A stretch of 64,000 bases of DNA from Roseateles koreensis (GTDB taxonomy: Bacteria > Pseudomonadota > Gammaproteobacteria > Burkholderiales > Burkholderiaceae_C): positions 144,303-208,302 of the forward strand of contig NZ_JAQQXS010000009.1 of NCBI RefSeq assembly GCF_028595305.1, given 5' to 3'. The translations under genes were made by a program, and so were the position numbers. Shown piece after piece: positions 35,808 to 44,172 of this stretch. The notes under the pieces are model-generated. The model was not told the DNA's origin. It did not search any database and worked only from the letters and a program-made list of their open reading frames with translations. Every line of letters starts with the position of its first letter. The stretch's first letter is position 1.

Positions 35808-37352
35808 TCAACGAAACATCATTTCAGGTGAGGACAGGAGCAGGGTGTTCCACTCCTGCGGGGAGGTGGCCTGGTCCAATGCAGCCGCTGTGGCGGGGCT
35901 CATGCGTCTGGAAATGGCGCTGAAATACAAGGCATTGGCGAGTTGCGGAAAGGCGGCCTTTTCTTGTGGCTGCGGGCCTTCGCTCTTGAACAGGCCCGCG
36001 TTGCCCGAGCCGATGGCCTTGGCAATTTCAAAACGTGTGGTCATCTGGCCTGAACTGCTCCAGGCACTGGCGCTCAAGGGGTAGCCATCAGGGGTGAGGT
36101 GGCCGTACAGAGGTTCTCCCATGCGGTTGAGCCAGTTCAAAATGGGCCCAACATTGAGTATCACCTTGCGGTCATAGGCCAGGCGCACCGAAGACATCAC
36201 ATAGCGCATGGGGTCCTTGAACTTGCCGCGCTGGGGGGTGGTGAATTCGGCGCTGTTGAACAGGGTTTCCAACGTACTGGCAATGTCACCATGGCTGGCT
36301 TGAAAGGTTTGCGCCATGCGTTGGACGATGGACCCTGGCGGCTCATCGGCCAGCCAATAGGTCGCCAGTTTGCGGCAAATGAATTGGGCAGTGGCCGGGT
36401 GCGTCGCGAGCCGGTCCAGGGCTTCGTCCAACTCCTTGAGCCCGTGGGTTTTGAGGGTTTGGCCCAGCAGGGTTTTGTCCCCAAAATCATGCCGCGCCGG
36501 ATTGAACTCGAACAAGCCGCGGCGAACATAGAAGCCTTGCAAGTCTTTGCGCATGCCCGGCGTGTTGCCGCTGAGATTCACCCCCACGCCCGTCAGCACC
36601 CGCGCCAGTTCTTGTACGTCGCGCTGGCTATAGCCGGCGTCCACGCCCAAGGTGTGCAACTCCATCAGCTCCCGTGCGAAGTTCTCGTTGATGCGCCCGG
36701 CGGCATTTTGTTCATTGTCCAAGTAACGCAACATTGCCGGATGGGTGGCCACGGCGCCAAGCAGATCGCGAAACTTACCCAGCGCATGGGGGCGGATGGC
36801 ACTGTCTTCGTAGTCACCCACCATGGCCCGCAGATTGCCCTTGCCTTGGTGAACGCTGAAGTGGTTCAGCCAGAACCAGGTCATCTGCTCCTGAATCTGG
36901 TTGGGTGAATACAGGGCGCGGAGCACATGGCGGCTCGCCGCCTCCCGCGCCAGGCGGTTCAGGTCTTGCTGGTAGGCTTGCCGCGCCGATTTTTTCTTGT
37001 CGTCGTCGGAGTTGGCGTCCGCGTCCTTGCGGCGTTGGTCCAAATCGCGAATCAACTCGGGAAGCGTCTTCTCGCTGATTGTCAGTCCGTCGATCTGACG
37101 ACTTACTTCAGCGTCTAGCCGGGCCGCAGGCGGGTGCAACTGTGCGTGCAGGTAATTCGCCACTCCCTGGGTCGCCAGATCATTGACGGCGCTGCTGTTC
37201 GCACCCCATGTCAAACGGTTGGCCAGGGCGTATTCGTCGCCCGTGCTGCTGAGTTCAGCCGCTTTTTGTGGCGGTGCGCCGGCGCAGGCACTCAACAGGG
37301 CCGCGAGGCTTGCGGCTTTCAACAGGACGGCGGTCTTGTGGAGGGGGCGCAT
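35808..37352 (-). CDS. DUF1800 domain protein, lipoprotein
   Basis: 514 residues. The signal ends in LLSACAG, giving a lipobox with Cys near position 23. DUF1800 features follow: NRLTWGANSSAVNDL, MTWFWLNHFSVH, NENFARELMELHTLGVDAGYSQRDVQELARVLTG and the GWSSSGQM-like SASAWSS segment. Exported protein of unknown function, first gene of the DUF1800-DUF1501 pair. Confidence 0.9.
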   Translation of the reverse strand: MRPLHKTAVLLKAASLAALLSACAGAPPQKAAELSSTGDEYALANRLTWGANSSAVNDLATQGVANYLHAQLHPPAARLDAEVSRQIDGLTISEKTLPELIRDLDQRRKDADANSDDDKKKSARQAYQQDLNRLAREAASRHVLRALYSPNQIQEQMTWFWLNHFSVHQGKGNLRAMVGDYEDSAIRPHALGKFRDLLGAVATHPAMLRYLDNEQNAAGRINENFARELMELHTLGVDAGYSQRDVQELARVLTGVGVNLSGNTPGMRKDLQGFYVRRGLFEFNPARHDFGDKTLLGQTLKTHGLKELDEALDRLATHPATAQFICRKLATYWLADEPPGSIVQRMAQTFQASHGDIASTLETLFNSAEFTTPQRGKFKDPMRYVMSSVRLAYDRKVILNVGPILNWLNRMGEPLYGHLTPDGYPLSASAWSSSGQMTTRFEIAKAIGSGNAGLFKSEGPQPQEKAAFPQLANALYFSAISRRMSPATAAALDQATSPQEWNTLLLSSPEMMFR

Positions 37353-37558
37353 CGGTCAAGTGCTCTGGGTGACAGGGGCGATGTCCCGACCTGATGGCGG
37401 GGGGGCACGACGCATTGTGCTCGGGAAATTTGAACCATCAATGCGTGTCAGGTGCAACGCGCCAGGCTGCCGGCCGGATGACAAGGCCGTTAGCCTGATT
37501 TGACCTGACCGAGGCATGACGAACGGGGCTCGGTCAGTTGCGCTGAGACAATGGGCTC

Positions 37559-39265
37559 ATGAATGTTTTTGAACTCCTGATGGTGGGCCTGCTGGCCTTG
37601 GTGATGGTCGTGTTGTTGATTGGCCTGTGGCTGCAGGCACGGGCGCGCGCCCAGGCCGATGCTTGGGGATCGCAACTGGGGGCTTTGCTGGCCGCGCAGA
37701 TGACGCCTCTGCAGCAGGCGTCGAACGAGCGGCTGGAGCGCATGGATCGCCAGCTGCGCGATGAGCTAACCCGCAGCGGCAGCGGCACACGCCAGGAGCT
37801 GCTGCAGGCGCTCAGCCAGTTTCAGCAGGCGCTGCTCAATCAGGGCGGGGATGTGGCGCGCACGCAAAATGAGCAGATCGACAGCTTTCGACTGCAGCTG
37901 GGGGCACTGCAACAGAGCTTGAGCGACGGGCTGCAGAGCACGGCGCAGAGTTTGACCTCCCAGGCGCTGGCCGCACGCCAAGCGCAAGACGAAGCCCAGC
38001 AGCGTAGCGCGCAGACCCAGCTGGAGGCGCTGCAGCAGGTCGCACGCGCGCAAAGCGAGCAGATCGACAGCTTTCGCCAGCAGTTGGGCAATGTTCAGCA
38101 GGATTTGAGCGCGCAAGCCCTGGCCGCACGCGAGGCGCAGGACGCTGCCGCCGTGCGGGCCACGCAGGCCCAGACCGAGGCGTTGCAGCGCCTGGGGCAG
38201 GCGGTGACTGAGCAGCTCAAGGCCACGGCCGCCGGCAACGAGCAGCGCCTGGGCCAGCTGCAGGCAGCCGTGGACCAGCGGCTCAGCCTGATTCAGCAAG
38301 ACAACGAGAAAAAGCTCGAGCAGATGCGAGCCACGGTGGACGAAAAGCTCCACGCCACGCTGGAGCAGCGCCTGGGCGAGAGCTTCAAGCAAGTGGCCGA
38401 CCGCCTTGAGCAGGTGCACAAAGGCCTGGGCGAGATGCAGAACCTGGCGCGCGACGTGGGTTCGCTCAACCGGGTGCTGACCAACGTGAAGACGCGTGGC
38501 ATCTTTGGCGAGGTGCAGTTGGCGGGCTTGCTGGAGCAGGTGTTCACGCCCGAGCAGTACGCCAGCAACGTGGCCACCATCCCGGGCAGCGCGGAGCGGG
38601 TTGAATTTGCGATTGCCTTGCCCGGGCAAAGGGACGATGGCGCGCCGCTGTGGTTGCCTATCGATGCTAAATTTCCCCGCGAGGATTACGAGCGCCTGCT
38701 GGACGCGCAAGACCGCGCCGATGTGGCAGGCGTCGAGGCCTCGGCCAAGGCCATCGAGACCCGCCTGCGTTTGGAGGCCAAGACCATTCGCGAAAAGTAC
38801 ATCGCCCCGCCGCACACCACCGACTTCGGCATGCTGTTTGTGCCGACCGAAGGCCTGTATGCCGAAGCCCTGCGCCGGCCCGGCCTGGTGGAGAGTCTGC
38901 AGCGCGATCACAAGGTGATGCTGGTGGGGCCAACAACGCTGCTGGCAACCTTGACCAGTTTGCAGATGGGGTTTCGAACACTCGCGCTGGAGAAGCGCTC
39001 GGCAGAAGTCTGGGAAGTGCTGGGCGCGGTCAAAACCGAGTTCGGCAAGTTCGGTGACGTGCTGGCCAAGACCAAGAAAAAGCTGGAGGAAGCCAGCAAC
39101 ACCATTGACGCGGCTGAAACGCGCACCCGCGCCATGACCCGCAAGCTCAAAAGCGTGGAAGCCCTGCCTGAAGAGGCCGCCGTGAAGTTGCTCAAGCTCG
39201 GTCTGGGCGACGCCGCCGATGCCCTGGCAAGCCAAGACAATGCTTTGGACGAGGGCGACGTTTGA
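37559..39265 (+). CDS. rmuC: DNA recombination protein RmuC
   Basis: 568 residues. One N-terminal membrane helix (residues 5-22), a long coiled coil (about 50-300) rich in Gln, Ala and Glu with internally repeated ARTQNEQIDSFR/ARAQSEQIDSFR segments, then the RmuC nuclease-like domain (about 300-510) with NVKTRGIFGEVQLAGLLEQ, IDAKFPREDYERLL and PTTLLATL. RmuC limits inversion between repeated DNA. The coiled coil is longer than in E. coli RmuC (475 residues). The following gene overlaps its stop. Confidence 0.93.
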   Translation: MNVFELLMVGLLALVMVVLLIGLWLQARARAQADAWGSQLGALLAAQMTPLQQASNERLERMDRQLRDELTRSGSGTRQELLQALSQFQQALLNQGGDVARTQNEQIDSFRLQLGALQQSLSDGLQSTAQSLTSQALAARQAQDEAQQRSAQTQLEALQQVARAQSEQIDSFRQQLGNVQQDLSAQALAAREAQDAAAVRATQAQTEALQRLGQAVTEQLKATAAGNEQRLGQLQAAVDQRLSLIQQDNEKKLEQMRATVDEKLHATLEQRLGESFKQVADRLEQVHKGLGEMQNLARDVGSLNRVLTNVKTRGIFGEVQLAGLLEQVFTPEQYASNVATIPGSAERVEFAIALPGQRDDGAPLWLPIDAKFPREDYERLLDAQDRADVAGVEASAKAIETRLRLEAKTIREKYIAPPHTTDFGMLFVPTEGLYAEALRRPGLVESLQRDHKVMLVGPTTLLATLTSLQMGFRTLALEKRSAEVWEVLGAVKTEFGKFGDVLAKTKKKLEEASNTIDAAETRTRAMTRKLKSVEALPEEAAVKLLKLGLGDAADALASQDNALDEGDV

Positions 39266-40467
39266 GTGCGCCGCCCGCTGATGTGGCCGCTGAGGCGCAG
39301 GACCTGCGCCCGCGCGATTTGCGGCGGGCTTTCCCGTGGTTGATTGCAACCTTGGTGGCGGTGCACGCCAGCATGGCGGTCACCCGTGTTTCGGCCAGCT
39401 TGTGGGCGCTAAAGCAAGGCTATGGCGAATGGACGGTGGGCGTGCTCTTGAGCTTGTTCGCGATTGCCCCCATTGTCTTGTCGCTGTGGGCGGGCCGGCA
39501 GGCGGACAAGCACGGTTTTCACCGGCCCGTGGGGACCGGCGTGTTGATGGCCTTGGTGGGCGCATTGGTGGCGCTGGTGGGGCAGTCTTTGTGGGCCATT
39601 GCCTTCAGCTGCTTGCTGTGCGGCGGTGCCATCAGTATTTCAGCCGTGGCCCTGCAGCGCGAGGCGGGATTGATGGCCGATGAGCCCTCGGAGTTGAAGC
39701 GCGTCTTCAGCTGGGTGGCCTTGGGCCCGGCGATGTCGAACGCTCTGGCGCCGGTGGCGGCGGGCTTGTTGATTGATCACTTCAGTTTCACGGCGGCCTT
39801 TGCGCTGGCCTTGGTCTTGCCGCTGGTGGCCTGGGCATTGGCGCAAAAAGTACCGCGCCATCCACCGCAGGCTCGGGGCCATCAGGGGCGGCCTCGGCCG
39901 GCTTGGTCGCTGCTGCGCGAGCCGGCCTTGCGCAATCTGCTCTTGCTCAACGTCGTGTTGTCCGCTTGTTGGGACGCCCACAGTTTTGTGGTGCCGGTGG
40001 TGGGGCATGCCAAGGGCCTGAGCGCCTCCAGCATTGGCCTGGTGCTGGGCGCGTTTGCGACCGCAGCGATGTGCGTGCGCCTGGCGATTGTTCGGTTCGC
40101 CGATGATCTGGACGAGCTCAAGGCCGTGCGTTGCGCCATGTTGCTGGCCACCACGCTGTTGATCGTTTATGCCTGGTTGCCCGGCACGGTGGGCATGATG
40201 TGCGGGTCTGCAGTGTTGGGGCTGGCGCTGGGTTCGGTGCAGCCGATGGTGCTGGCCTTGCTGCACCAAGTGACGCCGGCCGACCGCCAAGGCCAGGCCT
40301 TGGGCTTGCGCATGCTGGTGGTTAACAGTGCCACGGTGGCCATGCCCACGGGCTTTGGCGTGCTGGCCGCGGCCACCCTGCCGGCCGCGCCGATGTGGCT
40401 GATGGCGAGCTTGCTGGTGCTGGCGCAGTGGCCGGCAAGCGTGATTCGCAAGAGTCGAAGTTCTTGA
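39262..40467 (+). CDS. MFS transporter
   Basis: 401 residues with about twelve membrane helices. The start is a TTG overlapping the rmuC stop (TTGA); GTG 39280 is an alternative. The conserved loop GRQADKHGFHRPVGTG between helices 2 and 3 is the MFS motif A. The substrate is unknown. It is probably co-transcribed with rmuC by overlap. Confidence 0.85.
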   Translation: MSAPPADVAAEAQDLRPRDLRRAFPWLIATLVAVHASMAVTRVSASLWALKQGYGEWTVGVLLSLFAIAPIVLSLWAGRQADKHGFHRPVGTGVLMALVGALVALVGQSLWAIAFSCLLCGGAISISAVALQREAGLMADEPSELKRVFSWVALGPAMSNALAPVAAGLLIDHFSFTAAFALALVLPLVAWALAQKVPRHPPQARGHQGRPRPAWSLLREPALRNLLLLNVVLSACWDAHSFVVPVVGHAKGLSASSIGLVLGAFATAAMCVRLAIVRFADDLDELKAVRCAMLLATTLLIVYAWLPGTVGMMCGSAVLGLALGSVQPMVLALLHQVTPADRQGQALGLRMLVVNSATVAMPTGFGVLAAATLPAAPMWLMASLLVLAQWPASVIRKSRSS

Positions 40468-40722
40468 CTCGAATTCGCCCCGAACTTGGCTCGGATATTT
40501 CTCGCGGGATGCAGGAATTGGAGGGAATCACACCCTTTTATCGACGTTCTGAAGAGAACGCCGAATTTGCCCCTTAGTTCGGGCTTTATTGCGGGGTTTT
40601 GTATCTGCTTTGGCACATTTCAGCAAAGTGGCGCTGACACATGGTTTCCAGAATGAATCGTCGCCAGAACGATGAGGTTCGGGTGACGGCAACGTTCCTC
40701 AAATTTCATGAAAGGAAGCATC

Positions 40723-41592
40723 ATGAGCACAATCAGCGGGCTGGGCGGCAGTAGCAGCGCCAGCGCCTGGGCAGCGATGAGCGCGACGCGAAAGGAGGCC
40801 GCAGGCCCGCCCAATGGCACGGACTTCGCGGACCACATGCTGACCAAGTTTGACAGCGATAGCAGCGGCACGGTCGACCAGACCGAGTTGCAATCCATGC
40901 TGGACGACATCGCCAAACACACAGGCACCAGCAACAGCAGCAGCAGCAGCAGCAGCGCGGCTGACGTGATGAAGAAGCTGGACAGCAACGGCGACGGCAC
41001 CCTGGACAAGACCGAGTTGGAAACCGGGCTGAAGAGCTTGATGCCCGCACCGTCCAGCACGGTGTCGTTCGCGCAGACGCATGGCGGCGCGCAAGCCGGT
41101 GGGACTCCTCCAGGGCCGCCACCCGGACCACCGCCGGAGGGTGCGTCAGGTGGCGATTCATCCAACTCGACGTCCACCAGCAGCACGAGCAGCACAAGCG
41201 CCACAAGCAGCAGTTCAGCCTACGACCCCCTGGACACCAATCAGGACGGTACGGTGTCCGCACAAGAGCGCGCTGCTGGCGCTGCGGCACAGGCCATCAA
41301 AGACCTGATGAAGGCGGCGGATACCGACGGTGATGGAAAGGTCAGCAGCAGCGAGATGACCCATCTCAAACAGGCCCTGTCAAGCATCGCCAGCGGCAGC
41401 AGCGGCAACGCCAGTACCGGCAACGGTGCCGATACGGGAACTGGGGCGAGCTCAGCCACGACGGCCGAGCAACAGGCCGCGTTGAAGCTGGAAAAATTGG
41501 TGCAAGGCATCTTGCAGAAATACGCTGCGGCAACTGACGCGGGTGCTTCTCAAACCAATGCTTCGACGCAGAGCCTGAACGTAACGGCCTAA
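40723..41592 (+). CDS. EF-hand calcium-binding protein
   Basis: 289 residues from ATG 40723, six bases after AAGGA; ATG 40708 is rejected as it contains that site. Four EF-hand loops are clear: DSDSSGTVDQTE, DSNGDGTLDKTE, DTNQDGTVSAQE and DTDGDGKVSSSE, with Asp or Asn at the calcium positions. The pairs are joined by Ser/Thr- and Pro/Gly-rich linkers, including a poly-Ser run. No signal peptide. A calcium sensor or buffer, or a secreted protein by a non-Sec route; undecided. A strong terminator follows. Confidence 0.88.
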   Translation: MSTISGLGGSSSASAWAAMSATRKEAAGPPNGTDFADHMLTKFDSDSSGTVDQTELQSMLDDIAKHTGTSNSSSSSSSAADVMKKLDSNGDGTLDKTELETGLKSLMPAPSSTVSFAQTHGGAQAGGTPPGPPPGPPPEGASGGDSSNSTSTSSTSSTSATSSSSAYDPLDTNQDGTVSAQERAAGAAAQAIKDLMKAADTDGDGKVSSSEMTHLKQALSSIASGSSGNASTGNGADTGTGASSATTAEQQAALKLEKLVQGILQKYAAATDAGASQTNASTQSLNVTA

Positions 41593-41617
41593 GTAGACTA
41601 ACCGCGCATCGCCGCCC

Positions 41618-41653
41618 GGCGCCAACCCCTCCAAAGGTTGGCGCCTTTCTTTT
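41618..41653 (+). terminator. terminator after EF-hand gene
   Basis: Ten-base stem GGCGCCAACC/GGTTGGCGCC with an eight-base loop, then TTTCTTTT. The rest of the gap to 41939 shows no gene. Confidence 0.9.
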
Positions 41654-41939
41654 GTGCGACTGCCGCGCCCGATGTGCAGCAGGGCCGCTGATTTGAGCGC
41701 CATGCCGGTGAATGCGCGCGGCGCGCTATCAGGGTTCTTGCTGCCTGTCAGTGCAAGCATCGCGTAAGTTTTTTGGCCGGCAGCGCGACATACTTGACCG
41801 GTCCGCCTGAGCACTGAATTGATCTAGGTAGTCTCACGCTCACACAAGCTTGCAGGCTCAGGCATCGTTGGCGGACACGACAGCCGTGTTTCGGGTGAAA
41901 CCGCTGCTACGCACCAATCACTATGACGGAGACAAGACG

Positions 41940-43172
41940 ATGAAGCAATTCACAAAGAATTTGAGTGTGTTGGCCTTGGCGGCCCTGAGCGTTTCAAGCT
42001 TTGCTGCGGATCCGATCAAGATCGGTGTCTCCGGACCCTTCACTGGCGGGTCGTCCAGCATGGGTGTCAGCATGCGCGACGGCGTGCGGCTGGCCGCTGA
42101 TGAAATCAACAAATCCGGCGGTGTGCTAGGGCGGCAAATCCAACTGATCGAGCGCGACGACGAAGCCAAGAACGAGCGCGGCGTGCAGATCGCCCAGGAG
42201 ATGATCAACAAAGAGCACGTGGCTGCAACGGTGGGCTACATCAACACGGGGGTGGCGCTCGCCTCGCAGCGTTTTTATCAGGAAGCAAAGATCCCGGTGA
42301 TGAACAACGTCGCCACCGGCTCCTTGATCACGCACCAGTTCAGTGGGCAGGCGGACAACTATGTGTTTCGCAACGCGGCGCACGACAGTATCCAGGCCCC
42401 CATGATCGTGGAAGAGGCGGTAGCTCGCCGGGGCTACAAAAAAGTCGCCATCCTGGCCGACTCCACCAACTACGGGCAGTTGGGGCGCACCGATCTTGAA
42501 AAGGCACTCGAGCTCAAGGGCATCAAGCCCGTGGCGGTGGAGAAGTTCAACATCAAGGATGTGGACATGACGGCCCAACTGCTCAAGGCCAAAGAAGCCG
42601 GCGCAGAAGCCATCCTCACCTACGCCATCGGCCCTGAGTTGGCGCAGATCGCCAATGGCATGACCAAACTGGGCTGGAAGGTGCCGATGATCGGCAGCTG
42701 GACGCTCTCCATGGCCAATTTCATCGACAACGCCGGCCCCGGCGGTGAGGGCGCGCGCATGCCGCAGACCTTCATCCAGGAGCCCACGACGCCCAAGCGC
42801 CAGGCCTTCATCATCAGCTACCTGAAGACGTTCAACCCGAAGAATGCGCGCATCGACTCACCGGTGTCGGCCGCCCAGGGCTATGACTCGATCTATCTGC
42901 TGGCGGCGGCCATCAAGCAAGCCGGCAGCACCGAGGGGCCCAAGGTCCGGGCGGCGCTGGAAGACCTGAAAGCGCCGGTGGTGGGCGTGGTGACGACCTA
43001 CAACAAGCCCTTCACCAAAGAGGACCATGAGGCCATCACCGCCAACATCCCGGTGTTCGGCGAGGTCAAGGGGCAGCGCGTGGTCTACGCATACGAGGCC
43101 GATTTCAAGAAGGCGTCTGAAGTGCGGATCAAGGACCCTAACGCCAAGGGCGCACTGGCTACCAAGAAGTAA
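41940..43172 (+). CDS. branched-chain amino acid-type ABC transporter, binding protein
   Basis: 410 residues from ATG 41940 (GGAG about eight bases upstream). The signal peptide ends SSFAAD, then the Leu/Ile/Val-binding-type fold begins: IKIGVSGPFTGGSSSMGVSMRDGVRLAADEIN. Periplasmic; it delivers its ligand to the permeases encoded downstream. Ligand may be a branched-chain amino acid, another amino acid or an amide, which cannot be told. First gene of a four-gene transporter operon. Confidence 0.9.
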   Translation: MKQFTKNLSVLALAALSVSSFAADPIKIGVSGPFTGGSSSMGVSMRDGVRLAADEINKSGGVLGRQIQLIERDDEAKNERGVQIAQEMINKEHVAATVGYINTGVALASQRFYQEAKIPVMNNVATGSLITHQFSGQADNYVFRNAAHDSIQAPMIVEEAVARRGYKKVAILADSTNYGQLGRTDLEKALELKGIKPVAVEKFNIKDVDMTAQLLKAKEAGAEAILTYAIGPELAQIANGMTKLGWKVPMIGSWTLSMANFIDNAGPGGEGARMPQTFIQEPTTPKRQAFIISYLKTFNPKNARIDSPVSAAQGYDSIYLLAAAIKQAGSTEGPKVRAALEDLKAPVVGVVTTYNKPFTKEDHEAITANIPVFGEVKGQRVVYAYEADFKKASEVRIKDPNAKGALATKK

Positions 43173-43294
43173 GCAGGGGCTAAGTGCTGCCTGTTGAAAG
43201 GCCCAGCCTTACGTGGCCTCCGCCTGCCGAATGTGCCCCCATCTGTGTGGCGATTCGGCGGGTGGTTTCTTTTTCTTGAACTCAGGTCTTTGCC

Positions 43295-44170
43295 ATGCAA
43301 ATCTTGACTCAACTCGTGTTCAGCGGCATTGCCCTGGGCATGATCTATGCCGTTATCGCTTTTGGTTATCAGCTGACGTTTGCCACCTCCGACACCCTCA
43401 ACTTCGGCCAGGGTGATGCGCTGATGCTGGGTGCCTTGGCGGGCTTGTCGCTGGTGGGTTGGGGCGTTAACTATTGGCTGATGATTCCGCTGGTTTGTCT
43501 GTTCGGTGCGGCGCAGGGCGCGGTGGTTGAGCGCATCGGTGTTCGCCCCGCCATCAAGATGAAGTCGGAGTTTGGCTGGATCATGTCCACCATTGCGCTG
43601 GGCATCATCTTCAAGAACGTGGCCGAGAACGTCTGGGGCCGCGACGACTTGAAGTTTCCTTCACCCCTGCCCGAATCACCGCTGCATGTGCTGGGCGCCA
43701 ATGTGTTGCCCATGGAATTGCTGGTGATCGTGGGCGCGGTGCTGATGATGCTGTCGGTGGAGTTCTTCAACCGCCGCACCATCTACGGTAAGGCCGTGGT
43801 GGCCACCTTCAATGACCGCGACGCTGCCAAGCTGATGGGCATCAATACGGGGTTGGTGATCACGTTCTCGTATGCGCTGTCGTCGATGACGGCGGCCTTT
43901 GCCGGCGTACTGATCGCCCCCTTGACGCTGACTGGCGCCACCATGGGCGCGGTGCTGGGCTTGAAGGCCTTCGCGGTGGCCATCATTGGTGGCCTCACCA
44001 GCGGCATGGGCATCATCGTGGGCGGCGTGATTCTCGGCGTGGTTGAAACCACCACGGGCTTTTATCTGTCCACCGGCTACAAAGACGTGCCCGGTCTGGT
44101 GCTGCTGTTGATCGTGCTGGCGGTCAAGCCGGCAGGTTTGTTCGGCAAGACGGCAATCAAGAAGGTTTGA
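43295..44170 (+). CDS. branched-chain amino acid-type ABC permease (LivH type)
   Basis: 291 residues, about eight membrane helices, with the LivH start QILTQLVFSGIALGMIYAVIAFGY and the conserved AFAVAIIGGLTSGMG cytoplasmic loop. Forms the membrane channel with the LivM part of the next gene. Confidence 0.92.
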   Translation: MQILTQLVFSGIALGMIYAVIAFGYQLTFATSDTLNFGQGDALMLGALAGLSLVGWGVNYWLMIPLVCLFGAAQGAVVERIGVRPAIKMKSEFGWIMSTIALGIIFKNVAENVWGRDDLKFPSPLPESPLHVLGANVLPMELLVIVGAVLMMLSVEFFNRRTIYGKAVVATFNDRDAAKLMGINTGLVITFSYALSSMTAAFAGVLIAPLTLTGATMGAVLGLKAFAVAIIGGLTSGMGIIVGGVILGVVETTTGFYLSTGYKDVPGLVLLLIVLAVKPAGLFGKTAIKKV

Positions 44171-44172
44171 AG

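Noticed and set aside
37766..39349. 527-codon open frame opposite rmuC
   Set aside because: Leu/Gln/His-rich antisense reading of a coiled-coil gene.
40560..40640. Possible terminator or sigma-54 site before the EF-hand gene
   Set aside because: Stem pairing is poor, and TGGCAC...GCAA has nine instead of ten bases between GG and GC.
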